From the IMG/VR virus record IMGVR_UViG_3300049491_000591, positions 1 through 29,167 of that record: a DNA stretch of 29,167 bases; one strand, written 5' to 3'. The notes below the pieces were generated by a model. That model worked only from the letters and a program-made list of their open reading frames with translations. It was not told the DNA's origin and ran no database searches. The position numbers and the translations under genes were made by a program. This DNA is from a virus. Shown here piece by piece: positions 1 to 10,800 of the stretch (its first letter is position 1; the number at the start of each line of letters is the position of its first letter).

Positions 1-1
1 C

Positions 2-394
2 ACTATCCCAGTGACCGGGCTTCGGATCACCGGCGGCGCGGGCGGCGGCGGCCTTCCTGCTGCTGCCGCAAGCGGCACTGGCGGCGGTGGGGTTGTGGGC
101 GCGGGCTCTTTCCCAACCCTCGCGGGTGGGCAAGGTTCCGCCACCGCGACAGTCCCCGGCGGCGATGGCCCAAGCGGGCTTGAGCAGTACGTGCGCGGCC
201 TGCTGTACAGCTACGGCGGCTGCGGCGGCGCGAGTTCTCACGGCACTGCAACCGGCGCTGGCCTGTTCGGCGGAAAAGGCGGCCAAGGCGGCTTCGGCTC
301 GGGCGGCGGCGGCGGCGGCGGGTGCCTCACCGGCGGCACCGCAGGGACCGGCGGCAAGGGCGGCGACGGCCTAGTCATCATCATCTCCTGGTGA
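2..394 (+). CDS. Glycine-rich tail-fibre-like protein, C-terminal end (5' partial)
   Basis: The reading frame is open to the left edge, so this is the end of a longer protein. A GTG at 11 is the first possible start inside the window but is probably internal. The visible part (about 130 residues) is dominated by runs of Gly with Ala, Ser and Thr. It ends in a short hydrophobic strand, GDGLVIIISW. Gly-rich C-terminal domains closing on a VIII-type strand are common at the tips of phage tail fibres and similar receptor-facing virion proteins. The next gene starts 4 bases after the stop, which suggests one operon. Function is inferred from composition and position only; no catalytic motif is seen. 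Confidence 0.6.
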   Translation, partial: TIPVTGLRITGGAGGGGLPAAAASGTGGGGVVGAGSFPTLAGGQGSATATVPGGDGPSGLEQYVRGLLYSYGGCGGASSHGTATGAGLFGGKGGQGGFGSGGGGGGGCLTGGTAGTGGKGGDGLVIIISW

Positions 395-398
395 CCTG

Positions 399-1640
399 AT
401 GCTCGGCTTCGATGCCATCTCGGCGCTACCAATTTCATCTGCGCCAGATGCTGAGCAAGCCGCTGCATCGGCTGCATTCGAAGACTCGTGGGGTTGGGCA
501 GAAGACTCGGACGGGTTCTGCCACGAGCTAGGTGACTTCGGCCTTGAAAGCGGCCCCGTCATCGCCAATGGCCAGGCGCCTGTCGATGCCATCCTGGACA
601 GCTTTGTCGCAGAGGATGAGTACGAAGACCCGACCACTGATCTTGTCGAGGCAAGCAGCGGCCCGGTTCAGGCCAATGCGCCCCCGCTCGATGGGGTCCA
701 AGATGACCCATGGCCATGGGCCACTGACGATGATGTCGCCGACGACTGGCAGCAAGACGCCTACTCGCTCGATGCCGACCCGATCGCCGATGACGCATGG
801 CCATGGTCCATCGAGGACGATGCTGCCGACCTATGGCCGCTCGACGATGTGTTGGTCGACAACACGATCGCCATCGACTCTGCCTTCCAGGCTGACCCAG
901 ATCAGGATGACATCCCCGACGATGCGGTCGACGAGTCCGCGCCTGTCGGGACAGATGCGGCCGCCCCTGTCGAGGCAGCGCAGCCCGATTTTTGGCTTGA
1001 AGAAGACGCCCCCGATGACTTCCAGGATGAATCTGCGCCCGTCATCGCAGATGTTGTGGCGCTTGAGCAGCCGCCGGCCAGCGACTGGCTTGACGAGGAT
1101 GCGCAAGACGACCCGCCTGACGAGCCCGCATTGGTGGGTACTGATGCTGCGCAGGACCAGCCGCCGGTCGATGCCTGGTGGTGGGATGAAGAGCCGGCCG
1201 ACGATGATTTCTGGTGGCAGACGATCGACTGCCCGCTGGTTGATCTGGTCCTGCTGCCCGGCCTGCCCTACGGTGAGGACTGGGGCTGGAACGGCGAAGA
1301 CACCGAGGACGACTCGCACTGGTTCGAGATCCCCGAGCCAGACCCGGCCGGCTTGCCGGCTGACACGTGCCCGGCCCAGCTTGCCGCGGCCATGGCGCAG
1401 ATTGCCGACCTTCAGGCCCAACTTGCAGCGGCCCTGGCCAATGCTGGTGGTGGAGGTGGTGGCGCCGGCGGTGATGGCGACGACAACATCACTAGCCGAC
1501 GCGAGATTGACGAGCAGGCCGCCATCTTCGAGCGGCGGCGCGCCGAGAAGCGCGCCAGAATCGCGCAGCAGAACGCACTCATCATGGCCCTGGTGGGCGC
1601 GACCGTACATGGCCTCAAAGGCCCCAAGGAACCGAAATGA
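399..1640 (+). CDS. Acidic Asp/Trp-rich repeat protein, function unknown
   Basis: This 413-residue protein is not assigned to a family. The first 320 residues are extremely rich in Asp, Glu, Trp and Pro. The motif DDxWPW recurs (DDPWPW, DDAWPW). About three imperfect repeats of 31-33 residues start near residues 177, 210 and 241, with the pattern DExAxVxxDxxxxxxPPxxDWLxEDA. After a Cys near 325 comes a short Ala/Leu/Gln-rich coiled-coil stretch, a Gly run, and a basic helical tail rich in Arg and Lys ending GPKEPK. No signal peptide is visible. It lies between the tail-fibre end and the giant protein, so a virion or assembly role is possible (inference). The stop overlaps the next ATG as ATGA. 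Confidence 0.75.
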   Translation: MLGFDAISALPISSAPDAEQAAASAAFEDSWGWAEDSDGFCHELGDFGLESGPVIANGQAPVDAILDSFVAEDEYEDPTTDLVEASSGPVQANAPPLDGVQDDPWPWATDDDVADDWQQDAYSLDADPIADDAWPWSIEDDAADLWPLDDVLVDNTIAIDSAFQADPDQDDIPDDAVDESAPVGTDAAAPVEAAQPDFWLEEDAPDDFQDESAPVIADVVALEQPPASDWLDEDAQDDPPDEPALVGTDAAQDQPPVDAWWWDEEPADDDFWWQTIDCPLVDLVLLPGLPYGEDWGWNGEDTEDDSHWFEIPEPDPAGLPADTCPAQLAAAMAQIADLQAQLAAALANAGGGGGGAGGDGDDNITSRREIDEQAAIFERRRAEKRARIAQQNALIMALVGATVHGLKGPKEPK

Positions 1641-1783
1641 CCGCAAAGCTCTCGTTCTGCATCAAGGCGGCGACCACGCTGCATGCCGATGACCTGTCGG
1701 ACCTGACCGACAGCATCGAGCACTACGTCAAGGCTGGCATCGCGACCGAGCTGGCCGAGACCCTGGCGGTGTCGAGCTGCTGA
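1637..1783 (+). CDS. Short ORF, probably the frameshifted N-terminus of the giant gene
   Basis: Starting at an ATGA overlap with the preceding stop, this ORF encodes 48 residues (MTAKLSFCIKAATTLHADDL...) with strongly GC-rich third positions typical of coding DNA here. It ends LAETLAVSSC at 1781-1783. In the -1 frame, from about 1771, the sequence continues as VELLKQQHPDLFRSDRP and then runs without a stop into the giant ORF, again with coding-like third positions. One extra G (GCGGTGGTCGAG instead of GCGGTGTCGAG) would join them as TLAVVELLKQQHPDLF. The ORF is therefore either a natural short gene, a product of frameshifting, or one half of a gene broken by a 1-base deletion or sequencing error. 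I favour the broken-gene reading. Confidence 0.55.
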   Translation: MTAKLSFCIKAATTLHADDLSDLTDSIEHYVKAGIATELAETLAVSSC

Positions 1784-1845
1784 AGCAGCAGCACCCGGAC
1801 CTGTTCCGCAGCGACCGACCTGCACCGGCCGACGACCTGGATGCG

Positions 1846-4800
1846 ATGTTCGATGAGCTGATGGCCGCGCCTACTGCCGCACCCGCGCCACGCGCCCCCC
1901 GTGCGCCGCGCGCCCCCACTACAACCCCGCGAGCCCCTAGAACCGCCACTAAAGCGGCAGGGTCAGCCGTGGTCAACACCGCCAAAGCGCTGGACAATGC
2001 GATCGACGGCCTGGGCAAGCTGTTCGGCGGCAACAAGCTGGGTTCCGGCCTGTCCTTCGATGAGGAAACCTATGCCCAAGCCAAGCCGCTGTTCATCGCG
2101 GCGGTCGCAAACCTGAAAGACGCCGCGGCCGATCTTCGCGAAGCAATGCGGACGGTCATCGAGATGATTTCGGCGCGCTTCGGGCGCGACGTGGCGCAGA
2201 ACATGAAGCCCTACATCGTGCGGTTCGTCAGCGACGTGCGCGATGGCAAAGTCGAGATGACACAGGAGCAAGACAATGGACAGAACGACACTCGCGGACA
2301 AGGCCCTCAAGCACTGGACGAAATGGCGCCCGGAGATGGTCAAGGAGCTGAAGGCCGAGGGGAAATTGGCGGAAGCGATTCAGGGCGCGGCGTTACAAAC
2401 CCAACGGATGATCGCGGAGCTCAAGTCCCAAGGGCTTCAGGAACACGAAGCGGAGGAAGTGGCGCTACCTCTGTTCGTGCTCCTTCCACCCGAGGCAAAC
2501 GCAAAGGACAGCCCGGAAATGCAGAGCGAGTTGGCGCAGAAGGAAGCGGACTACCAGCGAATGATGGCGGGAACGGTCTAGAGCCGGTATCGGCCACCAA
2601 CCTGCCGGCCTTCAACTTCCGCATCACCCCGGACGTGCGGCTCGGCAAGGGCGGCGAGGTCGAGAAGTTCAACGACAACCTGAAGGCCATCCGAACGCTC
2701 AAGGCGATCGAGGCCGAGCACCGCCGCGCTACGCCCGACGAGCAGCGCGCACTCGCCCGCTACGTGGGCTGGGGTGGGCTGGCCAATGCCTTCCCGGTGA
2801 AGGACACCGAAACCGGCAAGGAAGTCCTGAAACCAGAATGGGAGAAGCGTGGCCAAGAGCTGGCCGAGCTGTTGAGCGACAAGGAATACCAGCTCGCGCG
2901 CCGCTCGACGCTCGACTCGCACTTCACTTCCGAGGATGTCGTCAGCGCGATGTGGTCGGCTGCGCGCCGGCTCGGCTTCCGAGGTGGCATGACGCTTGAA
3001 TCGTCGATGGGGCCGGGAAATTTCCTGGGACTGATCCCCGACGACATGGCCGGCCAGACGCGCTTCATCGGCGTCGAGTACGACTCGTTGACTGCGCGCA
3101 TCGCAACGTTGCTCTACCCGCAGGAGACCGTGCTGAACGCCGGCTTCCAAGCCGTGCCGCTGCCCGATGGCACCTTCGACCTGAACATCGGCAATCCGCC
3201 GTTCGGCGACCAGTCGCTGCGTTTTCAGTACAAGCCCGAGTTGAACGGCGCGACCATCCACAACCAATTCATCCGTGGCGCGCTCGACGCGCTGAAGCCC
3301 GGCGGCCTGCAGATCCAGGTCGTCAGCAGCTCGCTGATGGACAAGCTCGCCAACAGCGACCGCGCGGCGCTCGCCAAGAAGGGCCGGTTGCTCGGCGCGA
3401 TCCGACTGCCCGACACCGCTTTCAAAGAGAACGCGCGCACTGAAGTCGTCACTGACATCCTCTTCATCCAGCGCCTGACGGCTGGTGAAGAGCGGGCAAT
3501 GGCCGAAGCATTCGAGGCAGCGAACCGCAAGCCCGAGAAGTCGGCAACGGATGAAGCCAAACGCCAGCAGCTTGCCGCTGGCGTGCCGGCGTGGGTCAAG
3601 ACCGCCAAGCTCGCCGACCCGCTGGGCGGCGAAGACATGGATGTCAACCGCTACTTCGTCCAGAACCCGCACATGGTCATGGGCCGTATCGAGCGCTCGG
3701 GCACCATGTACCGCGGCGGTTCGATCAACGTGAAATTCGAGAAGGGCGCCAGCCTTTCGGACGCGCTGGCGCGCGCGATCGAGTTCCTGCCGCAAGACGT
3801 GGCAGGGCTGGAGCCCGATGCGATTGCCAAGGCGCTCACCGGCCACAGCCTGATGAGCGATGCCCTGCGCATCGCCCTGTCTGGCCAGGAGCGCGGCAGC
3901 ATCCGCATCGACCTGGACGGCAAGTTGCAACAGGTGGTCGAGAAAGAAACTGCGAACGGTGAATTCCTTCTGGCGCGCCGCGAGCTGACTGCCGAGTCGC
4001 CTTGGTCGGATCAGCTGCTGCAATCGGTCGATGGCGCCTGGTACAAGCTTGAAGTCAAGAAGGATGCCGAGGGCAAGTCGGTCAAGGTCAAGGACGCGGA
4101 CGGAAAGGACACGCGCACCAACCTTATCGAGCGCACCGACTACCCGACCGATGCCGATGTGCCGGCCTTGATGCGCCTGGGCGAAGCCCGCTTCGAGCGC
4201 CTGAAGCTGCTGGTGGGCCTGCGCGACCTGATGGTCGAGCAGATCAACCTGGAAACTGCCGACGCGCCGACTGCGCGGATGGAAGGAAACCGCGCCAAGT
4301 TCAAAGCTGCCTACCAATCGTTCGTGGCCAAGCATGGCCTGATTTCCGAGCCGAGCAACGCGCGGCTCGTCGATGACATGCCCGATGGGGCCTTGGTACA
4401 GGCGCTGGAGGACAAGTACCGCGCCGCCATCACGCCACTGCGTGCCAAGGCGATGGGCGAGCAGCCGCGCCCCGCCAGCGTCGAGCCGGCGCCAATCCTG
4501 TCGCGCCGTGTCATCCCGAAGTACGAACCCGCAACGAAAGCCGACAGCGCCACCGATGCGCTGCAAATCACTCTCTCGGAGTTCGGCAAGATCAAGATGG
4601 ATCGCATTGCGGAGTTGTTGAGCACCGATGAAAACGGCGCCATCTCACAACTCGCCGAGATTGACCACCCGCTGATCTTCAAAGACCCAGAGACCAACAC
4701 ATGGGAGACCCGCGCCGTCTACCTGTCGGGCCAGGTCAAGCGCAAGCTGGTCGCCGCCCGCGCAGCCGGCCTGCGCAAGAACGCTGAAGCGCTCGAAAAG

Positions 4801-7800
4801 GTGCAGCCCGAGCCTATCGGCCCGGAGAACGTCACCGCGTTGCTCGGTTCGACCTGGGTTCCTCCCGAGATATACGCCGACTTTTTCGAGCACATGACTG
4901 GCCAGAAGCCGCGCATCACGTTCAACCGCACGCTCAATCGTTTCACCGTTCGCATGCCAGACGAGAGCACGCGCGAGCTGAACGAGCAGTGGGGGGGCGA
5001 ACGCATCCGCGTCGAGACCCTGATCGAGAACCAGCTCAACACCGAGCCGGTGCGGGTCTACGACCACACCGATGACGGGCCACGGGTCAACGTCACGCTG
5101 ACCGAGCTGGCGCAGATCAAGGCCGCGCAGATCGCCACCGAGTACCAGAACTGGGTTTTCGATGATGGCGATCGGCGCAATCAACTGGTCGAGGTCTTCA
5201 ACGATCGCTTCAACACCAGGGCCAACCGCCAGCATGATGGTTCGCACCTAGTGCTGCCGGGCAAGGTGCCCGATGTGATCCTGCGCATGCGCCGGCATCA
5301 AAAGAATGCTATCTGGCGCGGCATCACCGAGCGCTTCATGCTGATGGACCACGTAGTCGGCGCCGGTAAGACCTTCACCGCGATCGCGCGCGCCATGGAG
5401 CGCCGCCGCATGGGCCTGTCGAAGAAGCCCATGATCGTGGTGCCCAACCACATGGTCGAGCAGTTCACGATCGATGTGTACCGGCTCTACCCCGGCGCCA
5501 AGGTTCTGTCGATGGGCAAGCGTGACCTGGAGAAGAAGAACCGCCGCAAGGCCTTCGCGAAGATTGCCGCCGGTGACCACGACATCGTGATCGTGCCGCA
5601 CTCGTCTTTCGCCTTCATCGACATCGCCAAGGAGACCGAAGAGCGCTATCTCGAAGTCGAGCTGGCAGCAGCCGAGCAGGCGATCAAGGACGCCGTGGCC
5701 GAAGACCCGAACGGCAATGGCTTCCGCAAGTCGCCGACCGTCAAGCAGGCCGAGCGCCTGCGCGACAAGCTGATTGCGCGTATGGACCGCATCAAGGGCC
5801 GCACCAAGGCCGACCGGCTGCTGACCTTCGAGCAGCTTGGCGTCGACGACCTGACAGTCGATGAGGCGCACGAGTTCAAGAACCTGTTCTACAACTCGAA
5901 GCTCGCGGACGTGAAGGGCATGGGCAACCCGACCGGCTCGCAGAAGGCCTTTGACCTCTACAACAAGGTGCGCGTGCTGCGCGAGAGCCCGACCGGCACC
6001 GTGACCTTCATGACCGGCACTCCGATCAGCAACAGCGCGGTCGAGATGTACAACATGATGCGCTACCTCGCCGCCGACCAGCTCGCCGAGCTGGGCCTCG
6101 AACACTTCGACGCTTGGCGTGCACAGTTCGTCAGCACCGATCCGGGATGGGAAGCCGATGAGACCGGCCGGCTCAAGGAAGTCCGTCGCCTGGGCCGCAC
6201 CTGGTCGAACATGCGCAGCCTGATGGACCTCTACTACTCGTTCACTGATTCGGTCGGCAACGACGACATCAAGGCGGCGTACCGCGAGGACAACAACGGC
6301 GCGGAGTTCCCAATCCCGCGCGTGAAGGGCGGCGATCGTCAGTCGGTTGTGATCCAGCCGACCCAAGCCCAGTCGGAATTGCTGAAAACGATCATCGACG
6401 ACTTCAACAGCCTGCCGGGCATTAAAGATCCGAAGGAACGCAACGCGACGCGCCTGCGCCTGATGGACCGATCCCGCAAAGTCTCGCTCGACGTGCGCGC
6501 AGCCGATCGCAGCAGCGACAGTCTGGAGAAAGGCGGGAAACTCGAAAGGGCCTCCGACGAGACCAAGCGCATCTACGACCAGTTCGCCGACCGGCGCGGC
6601 ACGCAGCTGATCTTCCTGGACCGCTCGGTGCCGAAGGCCTCGGGTGACAAGGCCAAGCTGAAGGACTACGACGCGATCGTTGCGCAGCGCGACGCCGCCT
6701 TGGCCAAGGCCGACGAAGAGGGTTACCGCAAGGCCAACGACAAGCTCGAAGTCTTCGACGCGAACGAAATGGCGGAAATGCGCGCGGCTCAGTCCGGGGG
6801 CTGGAACGCCTACCAGCAGATCAAGGACAACCTGATCGCGCGCGGCATCCCGGCCAACGAGATCCGCTTCATTCAGGAGGCCAACAACGACGCCCAGAAG
6901 CAAGCCCTGTTCGATGCCGTCAATGATGGCACCGTGCGCGTGCTGATCGGCTCGACCCAGCGCATGGGCGCCGGGACCAACGTGCAGAAGCGACTGGTCG
7001 GCCTGCACCATGCGGACGTGACTTGGAAGCCATCGGACATCGAGCAGCGCGAGGGCCGCATCATCCGCCAGGGCAACCTGTTCGCAACGCCGACAATCGA
7101 CGGCCTGCCCAACCCGCTCTACGACCCCGCCTTCGAAGTCCAGATCCTGGCCTACGCTACCGAGCGCACGATCGACGCGAAGATGTGGGGCCTGAACAGC
7201 ACCAAGCTGCGCACCATCAACGGCATCCGCAAGTACGACGGCGCTTTCCAGATGGAGTTTGAGGACGAGGAATCGGTCAGCATGGCCGAAATGGCGGCCC
7301 TCGCCAGCGGCGACCCGCTGCTGATGGAGCGCGTCAAGCTGGTCTCCGAGATCCGCAAGCTGGAAATCCTGGAAGACCAGCACCGGCGCAAGGCCTGGGG
7401 CGTGAAGAGCCAGATCGAGCAGTTCGAGCGCAACATCAAGGACTTCCCGGCCACGATTGCCAAGCTTGACGCGACAGCCAAGCGCCTGACCGAAGCAAAA
7501 CTGGCGCTGGAGGAGCGCGCCGCAGCGCGTACCGTCACGGTCGATGGTCAGGTCTTCAAGCGCGGCCAGTGGTCCGATGCAGTGAAGGCCGCCCAGGCTT
7601 CAGCTGAAGCGCAACAGGCCGGCAACGACAAGGCTCGCTATGCCGTGACCATCGACGGCAAGAAGTACACCAACAAGGAGGCGATCGCGAATGCGGTATC
7701 GGCCGCGCTTGGCGATGCCAACGCCTTCGAGGCGATCATCGACGGGCAGAACTTCACCACCATCACCGATGCCGGCCGCAAGATCGCCGAAATGGTCAAG

Positions 7801-10800
7801 GCCGAAGCCGAAGTGCTCGGCAACGGCTCGACGGTCGAGATTGAATTGGGAGCCTTTGCTGGCTACAAGTTCGGTGCTGACCTGTCGCTGAGTTCGACCG
7901 GCGGCATGTACCGACTTGAGTTGAACGTGAGCGATGAGCAGGGCCGCATCTTGAGCCAGGACTCGGCCAGATCACGTGAGAACCCGGACTACACCACCGC
8001 TGCGCTGACCGGGCCGTTGATGGGCCTGGACTTCAAGCCCTACATCGCCCAGGTCTCGGCAGACAACTACCGCCAGTCGCTCGAAACTGCGCAACGTGAG
8101 TTACCGCTCGTGCAGGCTCGCAAGGGCGCGCCGTTCACGCTCGCCAGCGAGCTTGCCGAGAAGCGCGAGCGCCTGGAGGAAGTCACCAAGCTGCTGGCTG
8201 GCACCAAGTCTGTGGACATCTACCCCGACTTGCGCGACATGCAGGCCGAGGAATGGGACATCGCCAACCCGACCGGCTGGCCGAACGTACCGGATGTGAA
8301 GTTCGACTTCCAGGACACCGAGGTTCTGCCCGTGCCTGAGGCGATCGAGGCTGGCCCCGTGCATAGCGGTGATGCCGCAGCTATGGCCAAACTGCAATTG
8401 GCTTTCCGCTCGAAGGTCCCCTCTTTCAAGGACCTGACGCTCACCGCCCTGCCGCGCGTGACCAAGCCCGGCGCGCGTGACTCGCAGCTCGCGCATGACC
8501 GCTACGCCGCTGTCGACATGATGGAAAAGGCTTACGGCAAGCGCGTGGTGTTCTTCCACAGCAGCACGCAGTTCGCCAACGGCATGCAGGCCGACTACCT
8601 GCCGGGCTACATCTTCATCAACGAGAACACCACCCGGCCGATCATGGCGGTGCTCGGGCACGAGCTGCTGCACAGCCTGCGCGTGGACCATCCGGCGCTT
8701 TACGCGAAACTGAGCGATCGCGTCCGCGCGATGCTTGAGAACCCAGGCGCCTACGGCCAGTTGCTCAACGCGCGCCGCGCGAGCCGCGGCATGGCTCCGC
8801 TGACCTTCGACAAGCTGCGCGAAGAGCTGATCGCCGACATCGTTGGCGACAACTTTACCGACCCGCGCTTCTGGCGCCAGATGAGCCTGAGCCAGCCCAG
8901 CCTGTTTGGCCGCGTGCTGCGCGTCATCCGCGACTTCCTCGACACCCTGCTGTCGAAGCTGAAGAACGAGCGCCCCTACGGCACTGACCGCTACCTGAGC
9001 GATGTCCAGGCAGCGCGCGATGCAGTGGTCGATGCCATGCGCCAGTTCTCCAACGACCCGAAGACCTCGGCCGCCGCGGTGGCCAACGCAGCGGAGAACC
9101 TGACTGACACCAACGAACCCTTCTACAGCGAGCTCGCGCGTCAGGTCGAAACCGCCAAGATGGGCAGCGCCCCGGCGCAAGGCTGGGCCGACTGGCTGAA
9201 GGGCCTGACTTCCAAGGGCACGATCAAGGCCGACGAGGTGGCGTGGACGGGGCTGGATGATTGGCTCGCAATGCAGCCCGGCAAGATCACCCGCGCCCAG
9301 GTGCAGCAGTTCCTGGAGGGCAACGGTGTGAAGGTGACCGAGACGACGCTGGGTGTGCGCGAGGAGCCGATCCTGACGGAGCCCGATGCCATCGCTTATC
9401 TACGGCGCGAAACTGGGCTGGACCCAGAAGAGGAATACGGCTACTCAACGCCGAACGACTACGTTGATCTTGCCAACCAAATGCAGGCCGAGCGCGGCGG
9501 CGGAACCAAGTACAGCCAATACACCCTCCCCGGCGGCACCAACTACAGAGAGGTGCTGCTGACGCTGCCGGGCGAGTTTGAGGTGCGCCGAGCCAAGGAC
9601 GGATCGGTCGTTTCGCGCCACAGTATTTTGCAGGAAGCGCGCGCCGCCGTGACGAGCGAAGCCGGTTTGACGATGGCTGGGTCGAGGGCCTACAAATCAA
9701 GCCACTGGGACCAGCCCAACGTGCTAGTCCATATCCGCCTGAATGACCGCACCGATGCCAACGGCAAGCGCGTTTTGTTCGTCGAAGAGATTCAGAGCGA
9801 TTGGGCGCAGGAAGGAAAGAAAAAGGGGTTCGCGGATCAGCGCGGCGCAGCGCTTACCCCCAATGAACACAAGCGTGCGATCGAGCTTCAAACTATTGAC
9901 CGGCAGCGCGAATTGGCTCCCGCAGAGCGCACCGAACTTGATGACCTGTTGCATCGGCATGGTCGAAGCGCGCCCGGCTTGCTGCTGCCTGTCGCCCCGT
10001 TCGTCGGCAAGACCGACGCATGGATCAGCCTAGCCATTAAGCGCGTCATCAAAATGGCCGTCGACGAGGGCTACGACCGGGTGGCGTTCATCAACGGCGA
10101 CCAGTCGGCCGAGCGCTACGACTTGAGCAAACAAGTGGACAGCATTCGAGTCGTCGGCCGCACAGACGCCAGGACAGGAGAAAAGACCCGTTCAGTCACC
10201 GTCGAGCTGAACGAAGACGGCGGAACTTCTACTTTCGGTGTGGATGCAAACGGCGTTGTTGACAACGTGAGCGGAACCCGGCCGATGCGGGATGCCAAAG
10301 GCAAGCCACTGTCCGATGTGATCGGCAAGGAGATGGCCGAGCGCGTGATGACCGCCGATCTTGGAACGCTGCGCGGCGGCGTGGAGTTCAGGGGCGATGG
10401 GCTCAAGGTCGGCGGCGAAGGCATGAAAGCCTTCTACGACAAGATCGTTCCATCGGTTGCCAAAGACGTGCTGAAGAAACTTGGCGGCGATGAGCTGACG
10501 CAGGTTCCGTTGCGCGTAGGCGCTCCCGCCAAGGTGACGCGCGAGAACAAGTTTGATGATGTTCTGTACCGAGACACTGTGCAGCAACCTGGCTTCGACA
10601 TCACCGACTCCATGCGTGAGAAGGCCGCAGGCGGTCTGCCGATGTTCGACCTGAAGGACTACACCGACGAGCAGCGCGAGGCCCTGGCGCGCGCCGGCAT
10701 TGACACTCGCACGCGCCTGCAACGCGCTGGCGATCGCATCCGCCTGTTCTACGATCAAGCCGCGCGTGCGCTGCGCGGCAACTACGCACGCCAGTTCCAG

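Noticed and set aside
2578-4566. Leftward ORF of 662 codons opposite the methyltransferase part
   Set aside because: Antisense shadow. The forward strand carries NPPF and SAM motifs, and the reverse product is low-complexity Arg/Gln/Leu.
5248-7383. Long leftward ORF opposite the helicase part of the giant gene
   Set aside because: It is an antisense shadow in GC-rich coding DNA. The forward frame has clear helicase motifs, and the reverse product is Val/Leu/Arg/His-rich without a domain.
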